Assembly: GCF_900100015.1 (NCBI RefSeq)
Contig: NZ_FNDD01000004.1
Span: 168,576 to 232,575 of the forward strand
Source: Vibrio xiamenensis
GTDB lineage: Bacteria; Pseudomonadota; Gammaproteobacteria; Enterobacterales; Vibrionaceae
Direction: 5' to 3'
Length of the DNA: 64,000 nt
Under the pieces are notes generated by a model. That model was not told the DNA's origin and ran no database searches. It saw only the letters and a program-made list of their open reading frames with translations. How positions within the stretch are numbered: the stretch's first letter is position 1; every line of letters starts with the position of its first letter. Both the position numbers and the translations under genes were made by a program. Shown in pieces: positions 17,937-26,325 of this stretch.

Positions 17937-18319
17937 TCTGGGAAATAGAACTTTATTTATTTTTCGTAATCAAACTCTTCGACACAAATTAAACATTAAA
18001 TTTGATTAATGTTATTTTTGAACCGTCATCACAATCAAGCCAACGCTTAGTTTAAAGCCCTCCATCCTATTTAATCCTCGCGGTTGTACGTCGCTTTAAT
18101 TATTTGATGCTCTCTATTTTAATCGTTAAGGAAGCGGAATTTTCTTAACAGGAAGCAATGCTTCCGCAATATGAGCGAAATAATTTTAAATCACTGATTT
18201 AAAACAACTAAATCACTGGCACACATGTTGCTAAATAATAGAAATCGATGTAATTCGATACGCAATTAATAGCAACCACGAATGTCACGTTAATTATTGA
18301 CGATCACAGGAGCGAACGG
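17937..18319 (+). promoter_or_regulatory. Upstream control region of the lafB operon
   Basis: 383 bases without a gene, AT-rich. It holds the sigma-54 promoter described separately (18217-18232) and an inverted repeat GGAAGCA-at-GCTTCC near 18151-18166. The roughly 280 bases upstream of the promoter are where a LafK enhancer would be expected, but no LafK site can be named from sequence. A ribosome site AGGAG sits before the lafB ATG. Confidence 0.5.
18217..18232 (+). promoter_or_regulatory. Sigma-54 promoter of lafBCDEFSTU
   Basis: TGGCACACATGTTGCT matches the sigma-54 consensus (TGGCAC-N5-TTGCW) at every conserved base, with the GG and GC elements ten bases apart. It is intergenic, on the coding strand, about 75 bases upstream of the expected leader end at lafB. 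LafK is the obvious activator. This places lafS (sigma-28) under LafK control, giving a sigma-54 to sigma-28 cascade. Confidence 0.85.
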
Positions 18320-19660
18320 ATGAGTTCAATTGACCCAACTACAATGGCGAAACAAATGGCGACATATGATGTTAAGCCATTTCAAGATCGCTATAAAACT
18401 CAAGCCGATTCGTATAAAACCCAATTAACTGAATTGGGTAAAGTGGAAGGCAAAATTCGTGACTTTAGAAAAAGTGTCAATGATATAAATAGCCCAACCA
18501 GCAGCATTATTAAAAATGGTGCCAGCGTGTCAAAAGAAGGGTTTGTCACCGTCGATGCCAAACCTAAAGCGCTCAGTGGTAACTATCAAATATTCGTTGA
18601 AAGTGTCGCGTCAGGGCACCAGCTTTCAGTCAATTTACCGACCGACATTGACCCACAAACCCAAATTCCGACCATAGGTAAGCTCGATTTGAGCGTGGGC
18701 GATAAAAGCATGAGCCTTGACTTGGCGAGCCTGGACAAACAACTGACCGGCAAAGCAAGCCTGGCGCAGCTGATTTCATCAATCAATAACGCCAGCGACA
18801 ATCCGGGCGTCAATGCCAGCCTACTGCGTTCTAATGGTCAAACCTACTTTATGCTCACCAGCGCCGACACCGGTGCGGCCAGCAAAATTTCGGTAAAAAC
18901 CAGTGGCGTAACTCAGCCTTGGTTTAACCAAGCGTTTGCCAACACTCAAGAGATTTCAAGCCCAGCCGACGCGGTAGTCTGGCTTGGCGCGCAAAACCGT
19001 GGTCTGAAACTGACCAGCGAAACCAACACCTTTACCAACGCCATCGACGGCGTGGACATCACCGTTGAGCAAGCACAGCAAAGTGGCGAAGCGCCGCTAA
19101 CGCTGAACATTGCGCCTGATGAAGAAGCCACTAAAACCCAGATTCAAGGTTTGGTCGATGCTTATAACGGCCTGATGAAAACCATCGACACCGCCACTCA
19201 GATTGGCGACGGCAAGGATGTCAAACGCGGCGCACTGGCTAACGACCCGACACTTAAGTCGTTTGAAAGCCAGATTAACCGCGTGGTGCGCAACAAATAC
19301 GATGGTCACTTGCTGAGCGAACTTGGCATCACCATCGATCGCACCGGCAGCATGCAGCTTGATTCCAACAAATTCTTAGAAGCGCAGCGCAACAACAGCG
19401 CTGCGGTCGAAAAACTGTTTAACGGCAACGGCGCCCTGCTCGATTCGGTCGAGAAGCTGCTGTCACCGTATTTGCAGTTTTCCAACGGTTTGTTCAAGTC
19501 CCGTAAAGACGCTCTTCAACAAAACATCAGTCGCATTGAACAGAAACAAACCGGTCTCGAGCGGAAATACGACATGGTCTACAACCGCTACCTCAAACAA
19601 TTTGCCCAGATGGATTCGTTAAGTAAACAGATGGAAAAGACCAAATCCATGTTCGCTTAA
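18320..19660 (+). CDS. lafB: Lateral flagellar cap protein FliD (LafB)
   Basis: Filament cap (446 aa) that folds LafA monomers at the growing tip. N-terminal FliD helices with heptads (DPTTMAKQMATYDVKPF, then YKTQLTELGKVEGKI) and C-terminal FliD coiled coil (NISRIEQKQTGLERKYDMVYNRYLKQFAQMD). First gene after the sigma-54 promoter, with AGGAG upstream. Followed at 18 bases by lafC (fliS). Confidence 0.94.
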   Translation: MSSIDPTTMAKQMATYDVKPFQDRYKTQADSYKTQLTELGKVEGKIRDFRKSVNDINSPTSSIIKNGASVSKEGFVTVDAKPKALSGNYQIFVESVASGHQLSVNLPTDIDPQTQIPTIGKLDLSVGDKSMSLDLASLDKQLTGKASLAQLISSINNASDNPGVNASLLRSNGQTYFMLTSADTGAASKISVKTSGVTQPWFNQAFANTQEISSPADAVVWLGAQNRGLKLTSETNTFTNAIDGVDITVEQAQQSGEAPLTLNIAPDEEATKTQIQGLVDAYNGLMKTIDTATQIGDGKDVKRGALANDPTLKSFESQINRVVRNKYDGHLLSELGITIDRTGSMQLDSNKFLEAQRNNSAAVEKLFNGNGALLDSVEKLLSPYLQFSNGLFKSRKDALQQNISRIEQKQTGLERKYDMVYNRYLKQFAQMDSLSKQMEKTKSMFA

Positions 19661-19678
19661 TTAATCAGGAGAATTCTT

Positions 19679-20065
19679 ATGTTAATGGACTCAGGCTACG
19701 ACTCTTACCAACAAATCGACCTCGATGCACAGGCCGCTGCCGCCAACCCGCATCAATTGGTCGTGATGCTTATCAATGGCCTATTAGATGAAATCGAACG
19801 TATTCGTGGACACATGAGTGCTGGCCGCCTGGCCGAGAAAGGCGCGTCGATCAACAAATGTATGAACATTTTAATTGGTCTGGACAGCGCCCTTGATGAG
19901 GAAAATGGCGGTGAAATCGCCGAAAGCCTCCATCAGCTGTACGAGTTTTGTCAGGTAGAACTGTACCAAGCGAGTGTTCAAAACAGCAACGAACGTCTGA
20001 CGAATGTGGAACAAGTCATGACCAACATACGAGAAGGATGGATGAATTTTGGCAACTACGCATAA
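19679..20065 (+). CDS. lafC: Flagellin chaperone FliS (LafC)
   Basis: Cytoplasmic four-helix chaperone (128 aa) that binds the C-terminal D0 helix of LafA and prevents premature polymerisation. It matches FliS in the segments YQQIDLDAQAAAANPHQLVVMLINGLLD and CMNILIGLDSALD. The start at 19679 has AGGAG seven bases upstream. It overlaps lafD. Confidence 0.93.
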   Translation: MLMDSGYDSYQQIDLDAQAAAANPHQLVVMLINGLLDEIERIRGHMSAGRLAEKGASINKCMNILIGLDSALDEENGGEIAESLHQLYEFCQVELYQASVQNSNERLTNVEQVMTNIREGWMNFGNYA

Positions 20066-20366
20066 AAAGGTATCGCCTGAGCGATTCCGCCACCTAGCAA
20101 GGCGGATACAAATAGCAACCAAACTGCAAGATTGGAAAGCCCTGCAGCGCTACGACATGGAACTTCGTGAGCTATTAGAAAGCCAAAAGACGTTCTTTGA
20201 AGACCCACTGCTAGCGCCAGAAATCGCGCGCACCAAGGCGGTCCATGAAGCCGCTTATCGCTACCTTGAGCACGCCACGGCCGAGCTTAAGGGCGAGATT
20301 GAGCTGGTCAGTGCCCAGCAAGAGCGTGCACTGGCGTACCAGCTCGCGACCACCATGGGGTATTAA
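20049..20366 (+). CDS. lafD: FliT-like flagellar chaperone (LafD)
   Basis: Small helical protein (105 aa) in the fliT position between fliS and fliK. FliT-type chaperones bind FliD. Homology is weak, as usual for this family; the call is mainly positional. The frame opens at a TTG (20049) inside lafC, with GGATGG upstream, so the two are translationally coupled. Rich in charged residues, with no membrane segment. Confidence 0.75.
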   Translation: MATTHKKVSPERFRHLARRIQIATKLQDWKALQRYDMELRELLESQKTFFEDPLLAPEIARTKAVHEAAYRYLEHATAELKGEIELVSAQQERALAYQLATTMGY

Positions 20367-20368
20367 TT

Positions 20369-21484
20369 ATGGTTCAAGCCACCCTACTGACGACGCCGCC
20401 TGCAAAGACGGCGTCGGCTTCTCAAGACAGCGCGAAAGTGCAACAAGCACGTTCGACCAAAACCGACGGTGCAGAGAAAAGCCAAGACGACGACCAAAAA
20501 TTCACTTTGGCAAGCAAAGATGCAACCAACGCCAAGCACAGTGACCCTGCGCAAAGCGCCGATGCCGTCAAAGCTCAAGCGGACGGTCAAGACGCTAAGC
20601 AAGATGATGAGTCGACCCTAGATGAAGTGATGGCACTGATTGCCTCTTTGACTGCCAATCACGAAGCGGCGCAGCAACCTCTCAAAACCTCAGCGGTGAG
20701 CGGCGAAGCGGCGGCGCTTAACGGCCTTGGTGCAAACGGTAAATTTGACGCACTCGCCAAACTGCAAGCCGGCGCGCAAGACAATCCATTTGCCAGCCAA
20801 GGCTCCGCCAGTTCGTCGCTGACCGATAGCAAAATCAATAGCCAAAACTTGCTCGCTCAGTTGCAAGCCAGCGCCAAACTTGACGGTGCGCCGCTGGATA
20901 AAAACTTGGTCAAGCTTGCTTCGGCGCAAGAAGGCAGCCCACTCAATAGCGCAAGCCTAAGTGCTTTGATGGCCAGTTCGCCAAATAGCAACACCACGGC
21001 GCAGCCCGGTTTGCATACCAATCCAGCGGCGATGACCACGGGTAGCGAATGGGCAAGCATGCGCCTCGATACTAGCGCTGGTAAATGGGGCGAGCAGATG
21101 CTGCAAGTCCTTCAAGACAGAGTCACCTTACAAGCTCAGCAGAATCTTCAAGAAGCCAAGATTCGTCTCGACCCGCCTGAGCTTGGCAAGTTGGATTTGA
21201 TGGTTCGCGTGGAAGGCGATCGCTTAAGTGTGCAGATCCACAGCAACACGGCGGTGACTCGCGAAGCACTGATGCAGATTTCTGACCGTTTGCGCTCGGA
21301 ATTACAAAACCAAAACTTCATGCATGTGGATGTCAACGTCAGCTCCGGTGATGGCGGACGCGGCGATCAACCCTCTTCTCAAGACGAGGAGCCAACCACC
21401 ATTTTCGCCTCGCGCGGCAATGATAACGGCATCGATGCACTCTCTTCATCTCAATCTGAGCACTGGCTCAATACGCAAGCTTAA
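20369..21484 (+). CDS. lafE: Hook-length control protein FliK (LafE)
   Basis: Secreted molecular ruler (371 aa). The N-terminal two thirds are Ala/Gln/Ser-rich and low complexity. The C-terminal FliK domain shows the conserved core IRLDPPELGKLDLMVRVEGD followed by SVQIHSNTAVTREALMQ (about 265-310), which contacts FlhB to switch export specificity. Begins two bases after lafD stops. Confidence 0.92.
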   Translation: MVQATLLTTPPAKTASASQDSAKVQQARSTKTDGAEKSQDDDQKFTLASKDATNAKHSDPAQSADAVKAQADGQDAKQDDESTLDEVMALIASLTANHEAAQQPLKTSAVSGEAAALNGLGANGKFDALAKLQAGAQDNPFASQGSASSSLTDSKINSQNLLAQLQASAKLDGAPLDKNLVKLASAQEGSPLNSASLSALMASSPNSNTTAQPGLHTNPAAMTTGSEWASMRLDTSAGKWGEQMLQVLQDRVTLQAQQNLQEAKIRLDPPELGKLDLMVRVEGDRLSVQIHSNTAVTREALMQISDRLRSELQNQNFMHVDVNVSSGDGGRGDQPSSQDEEPTTIFASRGNDNGIDALSSSQSEHWLNTQA

Positions 21485-21503
21485 TGCATAACGAGGAAAA
21501 GGC

Positions 21504-21995
21504 ATGACTAAACAGCAACTTACCGTCATTTTTGTGGTGATGATTCTCACCAGCGCGCTCGTCTCAGCGGGAACGATTTTTGGCGGTGCTTGGTACTTAA
21601 AGAACTCAGCAGCCGAAGACCCATCCGGTAATGCGTCTTCGCTGATGTCTTTCTTTAGCAGTAGTTCTGATGAAAGCAAAACGCCTAGCTTTTTGCCACT
21701 GGATAAGGTCGTGCTCAGCGTGAAAGGTAAGAAACAGAATCACTTTGTGATGATTGAACTTGCCATTGAAACGCGTCACCCAGAAAAAATCGAAAACTTA
21801 GACAACTACACCCCTTTGATTCGTAACGCGCTTTTACGTCTATTCAACAACAAAAGTTACGAATCATTGAACAAAGAAGGGGCCGTCGACAGTTTAGAAA
21901 ACGAAGTAAAACAGACCGTTTTACTCGCATTTGAAAAAACCGACATCGTTCGTGAGATTGATGACGTGCTGCTGACCAAATACGTGGTTCAGTAA
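21504..21995 (+). CDS. lafF: FliL-like stator-associated protein (LafF)
   Basis: Single-span inner-membrane protein (163 aa): transmembrane helix at about 7-30, then a Ser/Asp linker and the FliL domain (PSFLPLDKVVLSVKGKKQNHFVMIELAIET ... IRNALLRLF ... VDSLENEVKQTV). FliL rings surround stators and support swarming torque in several species. It lies between lafE and lafS with GAGGAAAAG as ribosome site. Confidence 0.93.
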   Translation: MTKQQLTVIFVVMILTSALVSAGTIFGGAWYLKNSAAEDPSGNASSLMSFFSSSSDESKTPSFLPLDKVVLSVKGKKQNHFVMIELAIETRHPEKIENLDNYTPLIRNALLRLFNNKSYESLNKEGAVDSLENEVKQTVLLAFEKTDIVREIDDVLLTKYVVQ

Positions 21996-22013
21996 TCAAA
22001 AGGAATGGCTCAT

Positions 22014-22742
22014 ATGTTGGATATTCATTATCAAGAAGGCTATGACGTGGAGGCGGAAATTCAGTCTCCTAGTATGCCTATCGATGAAAATAAGCTGCTG
22101 ATGCAGCACCAAAAATTAGTAAAACGGGTTGTCAACCAACTTCGAGCTCATGCCACCACGCATTGTAGCGTTGCAGACATGCAACAGATAGGTTTAATCG
22201 GTCTGCTTGAGGCAGGCCGCCGCTATGGCAACGTGGAAGATCCAAACTTCCCGGCCTTTGCGGTTTGCCGTATTCGCGGCTCTATTCTGGATGAACTGCG
22301 TCGCCTTGACTGGCGATCGCGCAAAACGCGCCAGCAAGCTCATGAACTCAACGACGTCACACGCGACTTAACTCGCAAGCTCGGTCGTCAACCAAACGAC
22401 AACGAAATTATCGAAGCGCTGGGCACTGACCAGCAAGACTACTATTCACGGCTTAAGGCGTCACTAGCAGGCGATATGCAAAGCCTCGATCAATTGATTG
22501 AAAATGGTTCAGAGACTCATGTCGATGGCCAGTATGACGGCATCAATCACGAGTCAATTCGACGTAGTTTGGAAAAAGCCCTCAACAAATTATCAAAGCG
22601 CGACCAGCTGTTGATTACGCTGTTTTATCAACACGAACTCAACTTGCATGAGATAGCGATGGTACTGGATTTAACTCCGCCGCGTATCTGTCAGCTGCAC
22701 AAACAAGCGCTCAAACAACTTAATCAATATTTATCCTCTTAG
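22014..22742 (+). CDS. lafS: Lateral flagellar sigma-28 factor LafS (FliA)
   Basis: Flagellar sigma factor (242 aa) directing late genes such as lafA. Region 2 (DMQQIGLIGLLEAGRRY, then FPAFAVCRIRGSILDELRRLDW) and region 4 (LSKRDQLLITLFYQHELNLHEIAMVLDLTPPRICQLHKQAL) are clear. An ATG at 22005 sits directly on the AAAGGA ribosome site, so the start at 22014 is used. Its activity should be blocked by the FlgM at 38113. Confidence 0.95.
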   Translation: MLDIHYQEGYDVEAEIQSPSMPIDENKLLMQHQKLVKRVVNQLRAHATTHCSVADMQQIGLIGLLEAGRRYGNVEDPNFPAFAVCRIRGSILDELRRLDWRSRKTRQQAHELNDVTRDLTRKLGRQPNDNEIIEALGTDQQDYYSRLKASLAGDMQSLDQLIENGSETHVDGQYDGINHESIRRSLEKALNKLSKRDQLLITLFYQHELNLHEIAMVLDLTPPRICQLHKQALKQLNQYLSS

Positions 22743-22753
22743 GAGCTATTTTC

Positions 22754-23611
22754 ATGCAAAAGTTTCTCGGTGTTATCATCGTTTTAGGCTGTGTATTCGG
22801 TGGTTACCTCTGGGCCGGAGGCAAATTGATTGCCATGTGGCAGCCAGCGGAGCTCCTGATCATTGCCGGCGCAGCTCTTGGTTCACTTATCATCGGTAAC
22901 CCACCTCAAGTTCTCAAAGAAATGCGCAAACAGCTGCGCGCTCTGTTGTCGCAACCGAAAAATGAAAAAGAGTACTACATGGAGCTGATGGGCTTGATGC
23001 AAGTGCTACTGGAAACGGTTCGCAGCGGTGGTTTTAAGTCCCTTGACCGTCATATCGAAGATCCAGAACAAAGCCCAGTGTTTGCCCGTTATCCGATGAT
23101 CAAAGATGATCAGCGCCTAGTTTCCTTTGTTGCCGACAATTTGCGTTTAATGGCAATGGGCCAGATGTCGCCTCATGAACTTGAAGGTTTGCTAGAGCAA
23201 GAGATTGAAGCGATTCAATCGGACTTGATGCTCCCAGCCCAATCTATGCAACGTACCGGTGAAGCCCTACCTGGCTTTGGTATCTTGGCAGCGGTTGGCG
23301 GCATCATCATCACCATGCAGTCTATCGACGGTTCCATCGCTCTGATCGGTTACCACGTTGCAGCGGCATTGGTGGGCACATTTATCGGTATCTTTGGTTG
23401 TTACTGCTGTCTTGACCCTGCAAGTAATGCCATGGCACAGCGCGTGAAACGTAACATGTCTGCGTACGAATGTGTGCGCGCGACCTTGGTTGCGTATGTG
23501 GCGAAAAAGCCGACTCTGCTCTCGATTGACGCTGGACGTAAACACATTCAGCTGGATATCAAGCCAACCTTCGATGAAATGGAAAAATGGTTAGCTGATC
23601 AGGAGTCCTAA
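22754..23611 (+). CDS. lafT: Lateral motor stator LafT (MotA family)
   Basis: Four-helix stator ion-channel subunit (285 aa). The N-terminus [33 protein letters not shown] closely follows proton-type MotA of enterobacteria rather than sodium-type PomA. The [11 protein letters not shown] motif in helix 3 (about residue 172) is intact. The cytoplasmic loop contacts FliG. Its stop overlaps the lafU start (TAATG). Proton use is inferred from family resemblance. Confidence 0.95.
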   Translation: MQKFLGVIIVLGCVFGGYLWAGGKLIAMWQPAELLIIAGAALGSLIIGNPPQVLKEMRKQLRALLSQPKNEKEYYMELMGLMQVLLETVRSGGFKSLDRHIEDPEQSPVFARYPMIKDDQRLVSFVADNLRLMAMGQMSPHELEGLLEQEIEAIQSDLMLPAQSMQRTGEALPGFGILAAVGGIIITMQSIDGSIALIGYHVAAALVGTFIGIFGCYCCLDPASNAMAQRVKRNMSAYECVRATLVAYVAKKPTLLSIDAGRKHIQLDIKPTFDEMEKWLADQES

Positions 23612-24573
23612 TGCAAAAGCAAGAACACATTGTTTTTAAGCGCTCAAGCAAGAAACATGAAGAGGCGCATCATGGCGGCGCATGGAAAGTCGCCTTTGCC
23701 GATTTCATGATCGCCCTAATGGCGCTGTTTCTTGTGCTGTGGATTATGCAAGTGGTAAATAAGGAAGAGCGCAAAGCAATCATGGCCAATATGTACAGCG
23801 CCAGTGTGTTTGACAGCAGCTATGGTAACCCATTTGATTCCAACCCAAGCATTACGCCAATCGACCTGGCCTCTGAGTCATCAGTGCAAAGCCGTGACGA
23901 TTCAACCCATGTGGTCACTTCATTTTTTGACGGCGACGGCGACGGGCCTGAAACTAACTCACTGATTCCGGGTAAATTTGATACTCAGGAGCGGTTAGCA
24001 GCGTTGGCTAAGCTGATTGATGATTTGATGAAACAGATTAACGCACAAGGTAATGTGCTGGTATCGGTCACACCGCAGGGGCTGCGTATTGTGCTGCAAG
24101 ACGATTACAAACAGCATATGTTTGGTCGCGGGGGCACGGAAATGACGCCGTTCTTTGAAGATCTACTAATGGCACTGGCGCCAGTATTCCAACGCGTTGA
24201 TAACCCAATCATCATCAGCGGACATACCGACGCGACCCCTTTTAGTAAAGAATACAGTCGCCGTTCGAACTGGGATTTATCCACCAACCGTGCCAACGTC
24301 GCAAGGGAAACCCTAGTCGAAGGTGGTATGCCTCAAGATCGCGTGCTGCAAGTCACGGGGATGTCGGACCGAGCACTGCTCAATCCAGACGATCCCGATG
24401 GCAGTGAGAACCGCCGTATCGAGCTGTTTGTGCTCACCACGCCAGCGGCGGATATGTTAGAGAATTTGTTTGGAAATCAACAAGACACTGAACTTGCCAA
24501 AGCAAAGGACAAGGCCGAATTTAACCAGCCTGTCATTCGCCAAGAACCCAGCGAGGATCCAGCTGTCCATTAA
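23611..24573 (+). CDS. lafU: Lateral motor stator LafU (MotB family)
   Basis: Stator subunit (320 aa) with one membrane helix carrying the proton-accepting aspartate D31 (context [22 protein letters not shown]) and a C-terminal OmpA-like peptidoglycan-binding domain ([30 protein letters not shown], closing ENRRIELFV). Last gene of the lafBCDEFSTU operon. It pairs with LafT and probably MotY. Confidence 0.95.
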   Translation: MQKQEHIVFKRSSKKHEEAHHGGAWKVAFADFMIALMALFLVLWIMQVVNKEERKAIMANMYSASVFDSSYGNPFDSNPSITPIDLASESSVQSRDDSTHVVTSFFDGDGDGPETNSLIPGKFDTQERLAALAKLIDDLMKQINAQGNVLVSVTPQGLRIVLQDDYKQHMFGRGGTEMTPFFEDLLMALAPVFQRVDNPIIISGHTDATPFSKEYSRRSNWDLSTNRANVARETLVEGGMPQDRVLQVTGMSDRALLNPDDPDGSENRRIELFVLTTPAADMLENLFGNQQDTELAKAKDKAEFNQPVIRQEPSEDPAVH

Positions 24574-24622
24574 GGTGTTCTATTGGTCATCGCATCTATT
24601 GACACTTGGATAAGATGATTAG

Positions 24623-24646
24623 GGCAGCTTGAGCTCTCAAGCTGCC
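24623..24646 (+). terminator. Hairpin after lafU
   Basis: Perfect 11-base inverted repeat GGCAGCTTGAG (24623-24633) and CTCAAGCTGCC (24636-24646) with a two-base loop, about 50 bases after lafU. No T tract follows, so it may act as a transcript-end stabiliser rather than an intrinsic terminator. Confidence 0.5.
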
Positions 24647-24727
24647 TGCAATAGAGCTAAGGTAATTAAATCACGCGCCATTATGAAAATGGCCTAGTTC
24701 CTTTATCCAAACAACGATGAGCTTGCT

Positions 24728-25021
24728 ATGTCTTTTCCCCACCCTTATGCCGTGAATAGTCATGACGACATTTTAAAGAAAGCGTTTTTGTGGCTTATTG
24801 TTATCGACTATTTAATCTTGGCACTGTTTCTGTCACGCCTACCGATGTTATCGCTCAACGCGGGCACTGTGGTCAGCGGCCTTGTTCTGTTTTACAACAT
24901 TCTGCTGGGCTTTTTGTGCTTTAGTCGCACTACCCGTAATGAGTCGTACATTATCTACCCGACAATTTCCGCCACATTATTGGCATTCATCTGTTTCTTG
25001 TATTTTTTCTTCCTGGTTTAA
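24728..25021 (+). CDS. Small membrane protein, unknown
   Basis: 97 aa with three strong hydrophobic segments (about 18-36, 45-66, 76-96), a short charged N-terminus and a hydrophilic S-R-T-T-R-N loop. I do not recognise a family. It follows lafU by about 150 bases after a hairpin, so it is probably a separate unit. Start at 24728 (MSFPHPYAVNSHDD), with weak upstream purines. Confidence 0.6.
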   Translation: MSFPHPYAVNSHDDILKKAFLWLIVIDYLILALFLSRLPMLSLNAGTVVSGLVLFYNILLGFLCFSRTTRNESYIIYPTISATLLAFICFLYFFFLV

Positions 25022-25114
25022 TCAGATCAAAATCCTTTCCTTTCAATAAATAACAATTACCTGACACCAACCTGTAATGCATGACATTTTTTTGACGCTT
25101 ATACGGTAAACAGC

Positions 25115-25125
25115 GCCGATAATAT
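25115..25125 (+). promoter_or_regulatory. Sigma-28-like -10 box before the repeat lipoprotein
   Basis: GCCGATAA (25115-25122) equals the sigma-28 -10 consensus, overlapping TAATAT (25120-25125), which could serve as a sigma-70 -10. The -35 for sigma-28 is poor; TTGACG (25092-25097) is 22 bases from TAATAT, too far for standard sigma-70. The same octamer also occurs inside coding sequence elsewhere in the window, so chance is possible. Confidence 0.35.
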
Positions 25126-25172
25126 ACGCAACAGAACACAGTGATTAGATCACATTGAAAGGATCCCTTTTT

Positions 25173-25916
25173 ATGAACAAGCACATTTTCACGCTTTCAG
25201 CACTGGCTGCAGCACTTATGCTATCGGGTTGTGACAAAGCTTCTAACGACCAACACGCAAACGAAGTTAAAGCAGCAGCACAAGATGCCGCGCAAAAAGT
25301 TGACAAAGAGACTAAAGATCTTGCAACTATGACTTCTGACGCTGCTGACTCAGTGAAAGAATCAGCCAAGGAAATGGGCAACGACATCAGCGAAGCCACT
25401 GGTGACGCTGTTGATGCAACAAAAGAAATGGCAAGCGACGCGGGTGATGCAATGAGTGATGCCGGCGATGCGGTTGCAGATACTGCATCTGACGCCTACG
25501 ACGCAACTGCAGATGCTGCTAAAGATGCGGGTAACGCGGTTGCTGACACCACTTCTGACGCCGTTGATGCAACGAAAGAAATGGCGAGCGATGCGGGTGA
25601 TGCAATGAGCGATGCTGGCGACGCTGTCGCTGACACAGCTTCTGATGCATACGATGCAACTGCAGACGCGGCAAAAGACGCAGGTGACGCGGTAGCTGAT
25701 ACTGCTTCTGACGCTTACGATGCAACTGCAGACGCTGCAAAAGACGCAGGCGACGCGGTATCTGATACGGCTTCTGACGCTTACGATGCAACTGCAGACG
25801 CGGCAAAAGATGCAGCAAGCAACGCTGCTGATGCAACCAATGAAGTGGCACAAGACGCTTCAAAAAGTGCTCAAGAGCTAGCAGACGAAGCGGCAGCGAA
25901 AGCACAAGAGAAGTAA
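25173..25916 (+). CDS. Ala/Asp-rich lipoprotein with 11-residue repeats
   Basis: 247 aa. Signal peptide and lipobox LSGC-D (lipid cysteine at about residue 20 from the frame's MNKHIF start). Aspartate just after the cysteine would favour inner-membrane retention in enterobacteria, though vibrios may sort differently. The mature part is a continuous series of 11-residue units such as DAGDAVADTAS-DAYDATADAAK, free of proline, pointing to a long amphipathic helix like LEA-type proteins. The start at 25173 has AAGGA nine bases upstream; a TTG at 25155 is less likely. Function unknown; envelope spacer or stress protein are possibilities. Confidence 0.75.
   Translation: MNKHIFTLSALAAALMLSGCDKASNDQHANEVKAAAQDAAQKVDKETKDLATMTSDAADSVKESAKEMGNDISEATGDAVDATKEMASDAGDAMSDAGDAVADTASDAYDATADAAKDAGNAVADTTSDAVDATKEMASDAGDAMSDAGDAVADTASDAYDATADAAKDAGDAVADTASDAYDATADAAKDAGDAVSDTASDAYDATADAAKDAASNAADATNEVAQDASKSAQELADEAAAKAQEK
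25404..25808 (+). repeat. Nested coding repeats in the lipoprotein gene
   Basis: A 153-base unit beginning at 25404 recurs at 25557. Within it, a 66-base unit (22 residues, two 11-mers) occurs at 25458-25523, 25611-25676, 25677-25742 and 25743-25808, the last three in perfect tandem phase. Copies differ at third codon positions, so selection on the protein seems to preserve the pattern. Confidence 0.9.
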
Positions 25917-25986
25917 GCACTTCCTTTTGCAAGTTAACTTTTGCTCGCGACGAACGACCTTCGCTGTGCGTTTAAGTTAATCATAT

Positions 25987-26016
25987 AGGCAAGGCATACA
26001 ACGCCTTGCCTTTTTG
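25987..26016 (+). terminator. Terminator of the repeat lipoprotein
   Basis: GGCAAGGC (25988-25995) pairs with GCCTTGCC (26003-26010), followed by TTTTT, GC, then TTTTTT. Canonical intrinsic terminator about 70 bases after the stop. Confidence 0.85.
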
Positions 26017-26150
26017 CTTTTTTGTTACTGTCGAGTACAACCTTTACACGACGGGTAACTTGACGACAGCGACTCCCCCACCGCTATCAGCCAATCTGAT
26101 TAAAACTCGTCAACGAATGAAACAAGCCAGCATATTGCTGGCTTTTTTTT
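26017..26150 (+). other. Orphan terminator, possible small RNA region
   Basis: The 26017-26325 stretch has no gene. A second intrinsic terminator (AGCCAGCA 26125-26132, loop TAT, TGCTGGCT 26136-26143, then seven T) ends a roughly 110-base segment that starts right after the lipoprotein terminator. No reading frame feeds this terminator, so either it is a backup terminator or it ends a small RNA. No clear promoter is visible. The remainder to 26325 is the nlpE-like leader. Confidence 0.35.
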
Positions 26151-26325
26151 GAACAAACGTCAACCTTATGCAATAACTTACACGCTTCTGACAGCCAGTC
26201 CCATCACCCTAACCATTGACTGACTATTTATCCATCGATTTACCTAATACTGAACTCATACCAAGGAGTTAGTCCTAAAGGCTGACACTTAAACTGCGCG
26301 AATGTGCACGCTATAGGGAGTTCTT

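Noticed and set aside
18231..18265. Possible sigma-28 promoter before lafB (TAAATAAT ... TTCGATAC)
   Set aside because: Spacer is three bases too long and the -10 is poor; the overlapping perfect sigma-54 site explains the promoter better.
25362..25932. Long minus-strand open frames opposite the repeat lipoprotein (163 and 137 codons)
   Set aside because: They are mirror images of the Ala/Asp repeats, have cysteine- or leucine/arginine-rich low-complexity translations and no ribosome site.
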